From: Paenibacillus xylanexedens
GTDB taxonomy: Bacteria; Bacillota; Bacilli; Paenibacillales; Paenibacillaceae
DNA: 64,000 bases
NCBI RefSeq assembly: GCF_007680605.1
Contig: NZ_VEIO01000001.1
Location: forward strand, 2,671,276 to 2,735,275
Reading direction: 5' to 3'
The notes below the pieces were generated by a model. It had not been told where the DNA came from and ran no database searches. It saw only the letters and a program-made list of their open reading frames with translations. Of this stretch, positions 16,314-24,449 are shown piece after piece (position 1 is the stretch's first letter; each line of letters opens with the position of its first letter). Position numbers and translations under genes: made by a program.

Positions 16314-16775
16314 TCAACCTTCTAATACATATGCAATATCTTCGAAATATCTCTTTAGTGACAGATTTTTCTCTTTAATCACATTATTCACTAATGTATG
16401 AGGCCAACGCTTAAACGCAGGAATACCACCAATGTTAACCACTTTCGGCCCTTTTTCTGCTTCATATATCCATTGCCCACCAAATTGATTCCTGATTATT
16501 TCACCAAAACAATAACTAATATAAAAAACTTCATCTTGCGATAGCTCTCCTATAACAAGTCGATCTAATATCTCAATGCTCTCTGGGTTATGTAGATTAA
16601 GTTTGTTTTTGTTTACAAAATCTTCAATAGAATTTCTCCAGTTTTCCTCCAAGTAGTTGGGTGCAGGAGGTGGAATGAACTCCGTGTTTTTAGCAAACCA
16701 TGGTAATGCAAATTGTTCAATAATTTCTAGAACATGTTGAAAAATGCTTCTTAGTTCTTCTTTATCTTGATACAC
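16314..16775 (-). CDS. Hypothetical protein, possibly N-terminally truncated immunity protein
   Basis: 153 residues if started at the GTG at 16775. No good ribosome binding site precedes it, and the start lies inside the tail of the RHS remnant, so the 5' end was probably lost when the two sequences joined. Features: IIEQFALPWF near residue 20, FVNKNKLNLHNPESIEILDR, SYCFGEIIRNQFGGQWIYE and GIPAFKRWPHTLVNNV. The opening resembles the end of some immunity-type proteins. Likely no longer fully functional. Confidence 0.5.
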   Translation of the reverse strand: MYQDKEELRSIFQHVLEIIEQFALPWFAKNTEFIPPPAPNYLEENWRNSIEDFVNKNKLNLHNPESIEILDRLVIGELSQDEVFYISYCFGEIIRNQFGGQWIYEAEKGPKVVNIGGIPAFKRWPHTLVNNVIKEKNLSLKRYFEDIAYVLEG

Positions 16776-16995
16776 GTACCACTCGCTCGCTGATCAGATG
16801 CGTGCCGGTGAACGCCTACTGAAAGCCTTTTACTGTTCCGACCCATGGAATGATGTCGAGCAGGAGATGCCGCCTTGCACCATGTACGACGTATCGCCGT
16901 CGCGGCTGGCCGAAAGGATCGACGTACAAAACAGGGTTTCCGTTTACGTATGCATAACGGTTCACAAAACCGAGAATTAATAAGCTTAGCAACCC
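16762..16995 (-). pseudogene. RHS-repeat core and pre-toxin remnant
   Basis: Reading the minus strand gives NRYAYVNGNPVLYVDPFG at 16909-16962, the signature end of the RHS repeat-associated core. After a short stretch it continues DIIPWVGTVKGFQ, stop (TAG 16816-16818), then AFTGTHLISERVVRV to a TAA at 16762. 'IPxVGTxKGxxEAxTG' is the usual pre-toxin segment of RHS/WapA-type polymorphic toxins, so the TAG probably replaced a Glu codon. Base composition is richer in G+C than the neighbours. Only about 230 bases of a multi-kilobase gene remain; this is a dead fragment. Confidence 0.75.
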
Positions 16996-17070
16996 TTAGT
17001 CATGCCGATTTACTTGGCACTAAACGGGTAAAGAAAAACTTTGAGGGTGTTTATCCCAAAGGTTTTAGCG

Positions 17071-17475
17071 TTAGTTATCAATTTCAGCTTTCATTTTGTA
17101 AAATAAATCTAAGTGGTACTCTTCTCTCTCCATTAATCCGACATGATGGTCGAAATTAGACGCGATTTCTTTATAGCCAAGGATCGTTGAAATTTGTTCG
17201 CTATTGGGTTCACCTATAAAATTGAAGTACCAAGAATTTGGAATTTTTTGATCAATGACTTCGAACCATTCATACGGAAACCATACCGGGTCAAGATTTA
17301 AATCTGGGTCCGGATGATCAACTTTCAATAAGTAAAACATGTAATTATCCCAATGGCCGATCGAATACACATTAAAAGTTGCCCCAATAATTAATGACTC
17401 ACATTGATAATTTATTGGGTAACCTGCCTTAGTGGATAATGAATCACTTTTATTTGATATACATTTTACTTTCAT
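17071..17475 (-). CDS. Probable cognate immunity protein of the 17494 toxin fragment
   Basis: 134 residues with AGAGAGG upstream, 18 bases after the toxin stop. Starts MKVKCISNKSDSLSTKAGYP and has VYSIGHWDNYMFYLLKVD, LDPVWFPYEWFEVID, IPNSWYFNFIG and ILGYKEIASN. I recall a family of small proteins with this 'vkCI...yp.wyps.lFeivd...s.yWyf' pattern that repeatedly lies downstream of toxin genes. Soluble, no signal peptide, as expected for an immunity protein that protects the cytosol. Assignment rests mostly on position. Confidence 0.6.
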   Translation of the reverse strand: MKVKCISNKSDSLSTKAGYPINYQCESLIIGATFNVYSIGHWDNYMFYLLKVDHPDPDLNLDPVWFPYEWFEVIDQKIPNSWYFNFIGEPNSEQISTILGYKEIASNFDHHVGLMEREEYHLDLFYKMKAEIDN

Positions 17476-17493
17476 ATAGTACCTCTCTAGGAA

Positions 17494-17982
17494 TTACCTA
17501 TCCTTAAATTTGAAATCATCATACTGCCTAATTTTAACATTATACACCCAATGAATTTCTACTCCATTAATTTTCCTACTCATCTTAACCCAACCATCCG
17601 CATGATTCCATCTCCTATCCTGCATTAACGAAGGCCTTTTAAGTACTGTACCTTTCGTAGGATCAGACATGGCCTTCTGTATTGCCTTTAACTCAGCAGA
17701 AGTAGTTCTGCCAGTTGAACCTTTACCTAAAGGTTTAAAACCCGGTACCCAAGTACAATTTGTATTATGCACCCAAATCGCAAGGTCACTAACAAAGTAC
17801 GTATGGAAATCATTAACCGTCATATTGTAAACCGTAACGTACTTTTGGACCAATTCGATGCTATCTATCTTGAGTGTATTCCCATCGCTCTGAACAAGCA
17901 ATTCTCCAACCTTGAGATCTTTGACAAACATCCTTCCTTTACCTTTCACATAGAACGGATGATTGAAGGTCGATTCAATCAC
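17494..17982 (-). CDS. C-terminal fragment of a polymorphic toxin: Hint tail plus toxin domain
   Basis: 162 residues from a GTG; an in-frame TGA lies 18 bases upstream. The first 85 residues (TFNHPFYVKGKGRMFVKDL, GELLVQ, VYNMTVNDFHTYFV, IWVHNTNC) are the second half of a Hint autoprotease domain that releases toxin tips. After NTNC comes a domain with GKGSTGRTTSAELKAI, SLMQDRRWNHADGWVKM, NGVEIHWVYN and a DDFKFKDR end; from memory this resembles C-terminal nuclease tips of Bacillus LXG toxins, but that is unverified. The export and N-terminal Hint parts are missing, so it is an orphan cassette next to its presumed immunity gene. Confidence 0.7.
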   Translation of the reverse strand: MIESTFNHPFYVKGKGRMFVKDLKVGELLVQSDGNTLKIDSIELVQKYVTVYNMTVNDFHTYFVSDLAIWVHNTNCTWVPGFKPLGKGSTGRTTSAELKAIQKAMSDPTKGTVLKRPSLMQDRRWNHADGWVKMSRKINGVEIHWVYNVKIRQYDDFKFKDR

Positions 17983-18128
17983 TTGGTCGCCAATATGATC
18001 TCAAGTACCCGTTTATATTTACTGCCTTGTATTGTTTAATGAAACTATTAATTGGTTTGCATTTCGGGGTCAACTTATCCAATAATTCATTAAAGTGCAA
18101 AACCTCATCTCATTATTTTCCACGGAGA

Positions 18129-18472
18129 TCATTTGGTTACTTTCAAGGCTTGATTAATTTTGTCCATAGCAAATACTTCCCTACTGTGGTCTGCCACAGC
18201 ATATATTTTCAGCCAGAATGCATCTTCTTCAGCATAACTTTCGATCGCCTCTCGAATAATCTTTTCTGTTAATTCTTTAACTATAATATCGGGCTGCACT
18301 GGAGGAATAAAGGAAACATCCTCTCTCTCCATAAATTCCGATAAACCGAAAGGAGTAGTACATACAAATGTGTGGTGCTTCCATCCTCCAATTGAATAAA
18401 CACATCACAATTTCCATTGGCAGGATTAAGTTGATCTAGCGGGGTCGGAAAGGTGATGTTGCTGATTTTCAT
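18129..18472 (-). pseudogene. Frameshifted immunity-like gene
   Basis: Frame one from the ATG at 18472 reads MKISNITFPTPLDQLNPANG, DVFIQLEDGSTTHLYV and then drifts into nonsense; frame two carries CTTPFGLSEFMEREDVSFIP, PDIIVKELTEKIIREAI and DAFWLKIYAV to 18129. Joined near 18360 they give one protein of about 115 residues that resembles small immunity-type proteins. A deletion of a few bases in the TATGTACTACT region explains the break. Confidence 0.6.
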
Positions 18473-18699
18473 AACTACCACACCTTGACTTTCTTATTTA
18501 TTATAAATTAATATTCCATATTTCTATAACCGATAATATAATCTTTGCAATTCAGACTGGAAGGTAGTTCCTCTTCCTATTCAGACCTTAAATTATGTAT
18601 TTCCAAATTTAAAAATAAATTCAATCACTTGATGCATAACTGTTCGACTTACCTACAGTTCTTCCGTTACTTTTTTAGTAACATCCTTTGAAGAATGAC

Positions 18700-19041
18700 T
18701 TAATAAACTAACTGTTCTTGCCCATCAATCACTAACAGGTCATCGTAAATCTCCCCTGACATCCTATAAAACAACTCATATCTGCCAATTTCCTTTCCAT
18801 CGTAAATGATGGGGACTAAGGCAATAATATGAGAATATTCAGGTTCATTCCAATTTATTATGCAATAAACTTTTTCTAATTCTAGCATTAATTTTTCAGA
18901 GTAGTACTTTCCAAAATACAGTTTCTCGTCTTCTGGAGACTCTGCCAAGTAGTTGTTTACGCACGATAAGCAATAATTTCGTGCTGTAGATTCTACATTA
19001 TGGGACTTAGCCCAATCTACTATCACATTTTGATCAAACAT
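18700..19041 (-). CDS. Hypothetical protein, putative immunity protein
   Basis: 113 residues: MFDQNVIVDWAKSHNVESTA, CLSCVNNYLAESPEDEKLYF, VYCIINWNEPEYSHIIALVP and GRYELFYRMSGEIYDDLLVI. The mixed alpha/beta pattern with IVPIIYDGKEIGRYEL is common in immunity-type proteins, but no named family is recognised. It overlaps the end of the upstream frame (19023-19334) by 19 bases, so both were probably made from one mRNA. Confidence 0.5.
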   Translation of the reverse strand: MFDQNVIVDWAKSHNVESTARNYCLSCVNNYLAESPEDEKLYFGKYYSEKLMLELEKVYCIINWNEPEYSHIIALVPIIYDGKEIGRYELFYRMSGEIYDDLLVIDGQEQLVY

Positions 19042-19334
19042 TTTACCTCCACTAAAGCAAAATTAAAATTAAACATATCCTTATTCGGAGTCACACCTCT
19101 TTTCAGTTCAATTAAACAGGTATCATCGTCAATTGCAGGTTCATAACCAAATTTTACAGGTTCAACATCATAACGTTCCATAAATAGATAAAAATATTTC
19201 AATAATCCTAGCCCCTTTTCTTTGTCAGAAATACGATCTTCGATTAATTCTATCTCCGAAAAGTTATTCTCAACACTTCCTGATTCTCCATCAAATGACA
19301 ATAGAATAAGGAACTGTTCCAAAGTTATACCCAA
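19023..19334 (-). CDS. Hypothetical protein with damaged 5' end
   Basis: 103 residues from a TTG; the open frame extends to 19421 without any ATG and reads FFTIPGTGTITVDKLRLGIT just before the TTG. A different frame further upstream (DNNEEESLKTYQ) looks like its lost N-terminus, so a frameshift near 19385-19395 is likely. The rest contains LIEDRISDKEKGLGLLKYFY and IDDDTCLIELKRG. No family recognised; probably another decaying island member. Confidence 0.45.
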   Translation of the reverse strand: MGITLEQFLILLSFDGESGSVENNFSEIELIEDRISDKEKGLGLLKYFYLFMERYDVEPVKFGYEPAIDDDTCLIELKRGVTPNKDMFNFNFALVEVKCLIKM

Positions 19335-19571
19335 ACGAAGTTTATCTACAGTAATTGTACCCGTCCCCGGGATGGTAAAAAAATCAGAAAAGCTTGATAT
19401 GTCTTTAAACTCTCTTCCTCGTTATTATCATAGAAATTGAAGATATAATATTATCTGAAATAAGTTTGAAATCATAAAAGAGCATATTATCCAACTATTC
19501 CGCCCTTAAGTCAAATACTACTTCAAGAGACCCCACATTTACACCTCTTATATCTTGAAATGTTCTATCCA

Positions 19572-19892
19572 TCACTTTCTTTTCCCACGCCACCAATACC
19601 TTCCCCACACGCCCATCACACCACATAACAGCAACGCACAGTATGCCCAAGCAAACAGCATGGCAAGCCCTAACCCGATGTTGGCATCCAAACGTTCATC
19701 GGTGATGTAGGTATACAATGCAAACGTAAGAGGTACGGCGCCGATGATAAAAAATCCAATAAACCAGCCAACCAAGTTTCGAGGGGGGTAACCTTTGTCA
19801 TGCCCCATCAGTTTACGAATTCCCAGCAATAACAACGATAAAATTAAAATAAAACCGAGACAGGTAAGTAGTATTTTAGTCAGATCTGACAT
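19572..19892 (-). CDS. Three-helix membrane protein of unknown function
   Basis: 106 residues from the ATG giving MSDLTKILLTCLGFILILSL with GGGAGG upstream; the longer frame to 19916 covers that site. Three hydrophobic segments are seen: about 6-25, 45-66 (VGWFIGFFIIGAVPLTFALY) and 76-98 (NIGLGLAMLFAWAYCALLLC), with a Trp/Arg/Lys-rich cytoplasmic end (WGRYWWRGKRK). G+C content returns to the genome norm here, marking the right border of the immunity island. Function unknown. Confidence 0.7.
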   Translation of the reverse strand: MSDLTKILLTCLGFILILSLLLLGIRKLMGHDKGYPPRNLVGWFIGFFIIGAVPLTFALYTYITDERLDANIGLGLAMLFAWAYCALLLCGVMGVWGRYWWRGKRK

Positions 19893-20323
19893 GTCAATTG
19901 CCTCCCAATGCTCCATTTTCTCCAGATGCTATGCCTGAAAGTCCCTAATCATGTACCTGTTAAACCTATCCTACACTCCAACGATAGCTTTGCCCATCAT
20001 TACCCATTTCGGTGGTGTGTGACCGTACTTTTCCCCCTCTAAAAAAAAGACCACCGTCCTGACTCCTTCCCAGTCGTGGACGATGGCTAATTTCTAAACT
20101 CCAGTGTACTACGTATTACGTATCCCCAACGTTTTACAGCTTTACCTTGTTACAATCCTACATTTCGTTACAAACATAACTCTTGTACCTGTATACCGTC
20201 CTGATCCGATACGTTGTACATTACTCTAAACACCAACCTGATTACGTTAAAATTTCACGCCACTTCAATCGAAACTTCTTAGCGTTTTTGCTTGAACTTT
20301 AGATCAGTAGCAACGGACTCTGC
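19893..20323. other. Intergenic region downstream of the ABC exporter
   Basis: About 430 bases without a credible gene. The only structure seen is the exporter terminator at 20041-20086. Confidence 0.5.
20041..20086 (-). terminator. Terminator downstream of the ABC exporter
   Basis: Minus strand CCATCGTCC...GGACGGTGG with an inner GACT/AGTC stem, followed by eight T's. It lies 240 bases after the exporter stop. Confidence 0.7.
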
Positions 20324-22039
20324 CTATGCACCAAACTGCGCATGGTGCAGACGGCTGTAAATGCCGCCCGAAGCCAGCAGTTCCTCATGACGTCCCTGTT
20401 CCGTGATGCCTTGCTCGGCCACGACCACGATGCGGTCTGCGTTTTTGATCGTCGCCAGCCTGTGGGCAATGACCAGTGTCGTACGTCCTTCGGACAGCTC
20501 CGCGAGGGATTGCTGAATCGCTGCTTCCGTTTCCGTGTCGAGCGCAGATGTCGCTTCATCCAGAATGAGAATCGGTGGATTCTTCAGGAACATGCGAGCA
20601 ATGGATAATCGTTGCTTTTGTCCCCCGGACAGCTTCACGCCGCGTTCACCAATCAGTGTATCAAGCCCTTCCGGCATGGACAGAATCAAGGATTCCATCT
20701 GGGCCCGACGAGCCGCCATCCAGATTTCCTCTTCTGAGGCATCCAGTTTGCCGTACGCAATATTTTCCCGAATCGTACCATCGAAGAGGAATACATCCTG
20801 CTGCACGATCCCGATCTGGCTGCGCAAGGAATCCAGAGTCATGTGCTGAATATCCTGACCATCAATCGTGATGCGCCCTTCCAGCACATCATAGAATCGT
20901 GGCAGTAAACTGCAAAGCGTTGTTTTCCCCGCACCCGACGGACCGACCAGAGCGACCGTTTCACCGGCACGAACACTTAAATCGATACCTTGAAGTACAG
21001 GCTCTTGATCCGAATAACCAAAAGTTACTTGCTCGTAACGGATATCTCCGCGCAAATGGGATACCGCAACGGCATTAGCATGGTCTTTGACCTCTGGCTC
21101 CATATCGAGCAGGTCCGTATAACGTTTGAAACCTGCAATCCCTTTAGGATAAGTCTCGATAACCGAATTAATCTTCTGGATCGGCGTCAGGAACACATTC
21201 GATAACATAATAAAGGCAATAAACTCACCATAGGTCATGCTGCCGTTAATCACAAACCACGTTCCGCATACGAGTACAAACAACGATACCAGCTTCATCA
21301 GTACATAACTAATTGATGAGTTCCAGGCCATAATTTTGTACGCGACCAGCTTGGTTTGACGGAAACGACCGTTGTTTACCGCGAATTGCGCTTTTTCATA
21401 CTCTTCATTGGCAAAAGCCTGAACCACGCGAATACCCGTAATATTGTTTTCTACACGCGCGTTAAAATCGGCAATATCCCCGAACATTCGGCTGAAGGCC
21501 TTGGACATTTTGTTCCCGAAATACAAAGAAAGATAGATAATAAGTGGCACAATGATAAACGTCAGAATGGCCAGATTCCCGTTAATACTCATCATGATGC
21601 TAAATGCACCCACAAGCGTCATCACGGCGATAAATACGTCCTCGGGACCGTGGTGGGCAATCTCTCCGATATCCATCAGATCATTCGTCATGCGGGATAC
21701 CAGATGTCCTGTCTTCGTATTGTCAAAATATCGGAAGGACAACTTCTGCACATGATTGAACAGACTTTTACGCATATCCGTCTCGATATTAATCCCTAGC
21801 TTGTGTCCCCAATACGTTACAACGTAATTCAGGAATGAATTCAGCAAGTAAATGCCCAACAGTCCTAGACACGCCCATAAAATCCAGTCCCACCGTCCAC
21901 CTGGTAGCAGATCGTCCACAACCCGGTTCACAGCTAGCGGAAAAGCCAGCTCCAGCAACGCGACCAGAATTGCACAGGTGAAATCGAGAATGAACAGTTT
22001 TTTGTACGGCCTATAATAGGCAAAAAAACGACGAAGCAT
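20324..22039 (-). CDS. ABC exporter (fused permease and ATPase, MsbA/LmrA type)
   Basis: 571 residues. The N-terminal half is a six-helix ABC transmembrane domain (LFILDFTCAILVALLELAFP, FLNYVVTYWGHKLGINIE, two pairs of helices around 130-180 and 240-290). The C-terminal half holds Walker A GPSGAGKTT (about residue 365), Q-loop IGIVQQDVFLF, signature LSGGQKQR, Walker B ILILDEATSALD and the switch His in IAHRLAT. It works as a homodimer or heterodimer in the membrane and expels lipids or drugs; the substrate cannot be read from sequence. No partner half-transporter is next to it. It lies 50 bases after the siderophore permease genes. Confidence 0.92.
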   Translation of the reverse strand: MLRRFFAYYRPYKKLFILDFTCAILVALLELAFPLAVNRVVDDLLPGGRWDWILWACLGLLGIYLLNSFLNYVVTYWGHKLGINIETDMRKSLFNHVQKLSFRYFDNTKTGHLVSRMTNDLMDIGEIAHHGPEDVFIAVMTLVGAFSIMMSINGNLAILTFIIVPLIIYLSLYFGNKMSKAFSRMFGDIADFNARVENNITGIRVVQAFANEEYEKAQFAVNNGRFRQTKLVAYKIMAWNSSISYVLMKLVSLFVLVCGTWFVINGSMTYGEFIAFIMLSNVFLTPIQKINSVIETYPKGIAGFKRYTDLLDMEPEVKDHANAVAVSHLRGDIRYEQVTFGYSDQEPVLQGIDLSVRAGETVALVGPSGAGKTTLCSLLPRFYDVLEGRITIDGQDIQHMTLDSLRSQIGIVQQDVFLFDGTIRENIAYGKLDASEEEIWMAARRAQMESLILSMPEGLDTLIGERGVKLSGGQKQRLSIARMFLKNPPILILDEATSALDTETEAAIQQSLAELSEGRTTLVIAHRLATIKNADRIVVVAEQGITEQGRHEELLASGGIYSRLHHAQFGA

Positions 22040-22089
22040 GAACCTAGTTCCCCCTTACGGCAATCCTCCGTCAATATGATGATTACCTT

Positions 22090-23121
22090 CTATTTCGTCC
22101 TGCTTAAAAGATACAGGAAGTATGGTGCACCCAGAATTGCAACCAGAATCCCGGCTGGAATCTCTGAAGGTTGCAAAATGACACGTCCCAGCGTATCCGC
22201 GACCAGAACGAGCAATGACCCGACCAGTGCAGATGCAGGTAGCAAAAATTGATGTTTTGGCCCAACCAGACGGCGCGCCAGATGAGGCCCGATCAGACCA
22301 ACAAAACCGATACCGCCACTTACAGATACACAGGCTCCTGCGAGAATGGCTGCCGAAGCAAGCAAAATCATTCGCTCACGCTCTACGGGAGCACCAAGCC
22401 CGCTTGCTGTCTGATCCCCCAGGTTTAATACATTCAACACACGAGCCTTCGCCAGCACCAGAGGTACAAGCACAAGGATAAAGGGCAGCAGTGCAATAAC
22501 AAATTTCCAGTTGGAGCCCCAAATGCTGCCCGCAAGCCAGGTGGCTACAAATTGGTATTTCTCCGGACTAAGCCGCAGCGTTAACACGATCATAGCTGAA
22601 CTGATACCGGCTGCAACTCCAATTCCCGTTAGTAGCATACGGGTCGGCAAGATGCCCTCCCCTTTTTTGTAGGAAAGGATATAGATCAGAAATGCTGCAA
22701 AGCTCGCCCCAACCAGCGCAAGAATGGGGAGCAGAAAGATCGGTGCGGCTGTTGTCGTTGGGAAAAAAGAAACAAACAGCATGACCATAAGACCCGCTCC
22801 TGCATTAATACCAAGAATTCCCGGATCAGCAAGCGCGTTGCGCGATATCCCTTGCAGGATACAACCCGACAATGCCAGTCCCGCTCCAATCAGAACAGCA
22901 ATCACTATGCGAGGCAACCGGAATTCAAACAGGATCAGTTCCTGCTTCGGTGTGCCGCTGCCAAACAGTGTCCGTAAAACCTCCAGCGGAGAAAGCTTGG
23001 TAAATCCGGTATTCATACTGATGATAAAAGCTGTAATAATCAAGAGACCGAGCACAACAAGAACAACGATACCTTTCGTTTTCTTTTTGCGCTCTGCGCC
23101 AACCATAGTTGAGGAACCCAT
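22090..23121 (-). CDS. FecCD-family siderophore ABC permease (YfhA-like)
   Basis: 343 residues, with AAAGGAGG upstream. About nine to ten hydrophobic helices. FecCD landmarks: FRLPRIVIAVLIGAGLALSG, QGISRNALADPGILGINAGA, LGDQTASGLGAPVERER, and GGIGFVGLIGPHLARRLVG. It pairs with the product of 23123-24178 (one base apart) to form the membrane channel for Fe(III)-siderophore import. Order and sizes recall the B. subtilis yfiZ-yfhA pair for hydroxamate siderophores. No solute-binding protein or ATPase gene is adjacent here, so shared components must be encoded elsewhere. Confidence 0.9.
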   Translation of the reverse strand: MGSSTMVGAERKKKTKGIVVLVVLGLLIITAFIISMNTGFTKLSPLEVLRTLFGSGTPKQELILFEFRLPRIVIAVLIGAGLALSGCILQGISRNALADPGILGINAGAGLMVMLFVSFFPTTTAAPIFLLPILALVGASFAAFLIYILSYKKGEGILPTRMLLTGIGVAAGISSAMIVLTLRLSPEKYQFVATWLAGSIWGSNWKFVIALLPFILVLVPLVLAKARVLNVLNLGDQTASGLGAPVERERMILLASAAILAGACVSVSGGIGFVGLIGPHLARRLVGPKHQFLLPASALVGSLLVLVADTLGRVILQPSEIPAGILVAILGAPYFLYLLSRTK

Positions 23122-23122
23122 C

Positions 23123-24178
23123 TTACAGCGTCCTCCTTTCTTTCCGCGCCAGATACAGGAAGAACGGCACCCCGATGAGGGCTACCAATGCGCCAATCGG
23201 CGTTTCGTAAGGCGGGTTAATCATACGTGCGGCCAGGTCCGAAAATACAAGCAACAGGCTGCCCATCACGGCAGAACAAGGAATAATCCAGCGATAATCG
23301 ACCCCAACCAGCTTCCGCGTAAGATGGGGAATGATGAGACCGACAAATCCGACCGCCCCCACCACAGATACCGCCGTACCCGCCAGAATAAGTACTACAA
23401 TCAGTCCGACCAGCTTGATCAGACCGGTACGCTGTCCCAATCCGACTGCGATGTCCTCCCCAAGACTGAGCAGCGTAATTGAACGCGAGATGATCATGCC
23501 AACGATCAGTGCAGCGAGCACCCAAGGAAACATCACTTCAAGCTGAGACCACTTCGTTCCGGCCACCCCTCCCGCAGTCCAGAAAGCCAGATCTTGTCCG
23601 ATTCTGAAATAAAGCGCAATGCCCTCACTCAGTGCAGACAGCATAGCCGATACTGCGGCCCCGGCAAGCACGAGACGCAGCGGCGTCAGACCTGATCGGG
23701 ATGCTGCACCAAAACCATACACAAGCAGTACCCCAAGTCCTGCTCCTAAGAAGGAATACATAATGATGTACATGTACGGCAAACCCGGGAAAAAAGCAAA
23801 ACAGATCGCCAGCGCAAATCCGGCACCCGCGTTCAGGCCAAGCAATCCCGAATCGGCGAGTGGATTCCGGGTCATACCTTGCATAATCGCACCGGCAACA
23901 GCGAAGCAAGCCCCAACCATCGCTCCGCCCAGAATACGCGGCAACCGAATCTCCCATATGATCTGATGGGGTGTCAAGTCAGGGTTAAAGTTAAATACCG
24001 CCTGCCAGACTACGCCGAGCTGAATATCCGCAGCACCAAATGAAATGGACAACGCCATGCCCAGAGCAAGCAACAGAATACCGCCAGTAAGAATGAGAGT
24101 GGCTGCCCATGGACGTGTGTGGATTTTCGCTGTAGGTGACTCCTCATTTGATTGCGTGGAAGAACTGTTCAAGTTCAT
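23123..24178 (-). CDS. FecCD-family siderophore ABC permease (YfiZ-like)
   Basis: 351 residues behind CAGGTGG. A polar N-terminus (STQSNEESPTAK) is followed by the FecCD core: IRLPRILGGAMVGACFAVAG, QGMTRNPLADSGLLGLNAGA, LGEDIAVGLGQRTG and GAVGFVGLIIPHLTRKLVG. It is the first gene of a two-gene unit with 22090-23121 and should form the heterodimeric channel with it. A Fur-like site lies 80-95 bases upstream, so expression should rise under iron limitation. Confidence 0.9.
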   Translation of the reverse strand: MNLNSSSTQSNEESPTAKIHTRPWAATLILTGGILLLALGMALSISFGAADIQLGVVWQAVFNFNPDLTPHQIIWEIRLPRILGGAMVGACFAVAGAIMQGMTRNPLADSGLLGLNAGAGFALAICFAFFPGLPYMYIIMYSFLGAGLGVLLVYGFGAASRSGLTPLRLVLAGAAVSAMLSALSEGIALYFRIGQDLAFWTAGGVAGTKWSQLEVMFPWVLAALIVGMIISRSITLLSLGEDIAVGLGQRTGLIKLVGLIVVLILAGTAVSVVGAVGFVGLIIPHLTRKLVGVDYRWIIPCSAVMGSLLLVFSDLAARMINPPYETPIGALVALIGVPFFLYLARKERRTL

Positions 24179-24257
24179 ACTTGACCACCTGTGTTATGAG
24201 TGAAGCATATTACCCTTATGTACATAACAATCACCTCTCCAAAAATACCGCTTCTAT

Positions 24258-24272
24258 TGATATTGATTCTCA
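24258..24272 (-). promoter_or_regulatory. Fur box upstream of the siderophore permeases
   Basis: TGATATTGATTCTCA on the plus strand matches the 7-1-7 Fur consensus TGATAATNATTATCA at all but two positions. Position, about 85 bases before the permease start, fits iron-dependent repression. Confidence 0.6.
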
Positions 24273-24370
24273 TTCCCATAGAACATTGTAAGGGAATCCT
24301 TCCAGTCTGGCAATGGACAAAAAGGACAACTTTCTTGCAGATATGAATATTTCCCGCATGAATATGCATA

Positions 24371-24408
24371 AAAAAGGCCACACCAGAGCTTCATCGCTCC
24401 TGTGTGGC
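24371..24408 (-). terminator. Terminator after the GDPD fragment
   Basis: Minus strand GCCACACAGGAGC...GCTCTGGTGTGGC, then CTTTTTT. Confidence 0.85.
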
Positions 24409-24449
24409 GCTCATTTCATAACTTTACATACGATAGCCTATACATATCC

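Noticed and set aside
16798-17159. Plus-strand frames over the RHS remnant
   Set aside because: The minus-strand reading gives an unmistakable RHS core, so these plus-strand frames are shadows.
19495-19572. 25-residue frame starting within TGATG at the end of the three-helix membrane gene
   Set aside because: The overlap suggests coupling, but there is no ribosome site or family match and it is too short to call; it may be a leftover of an island gene.
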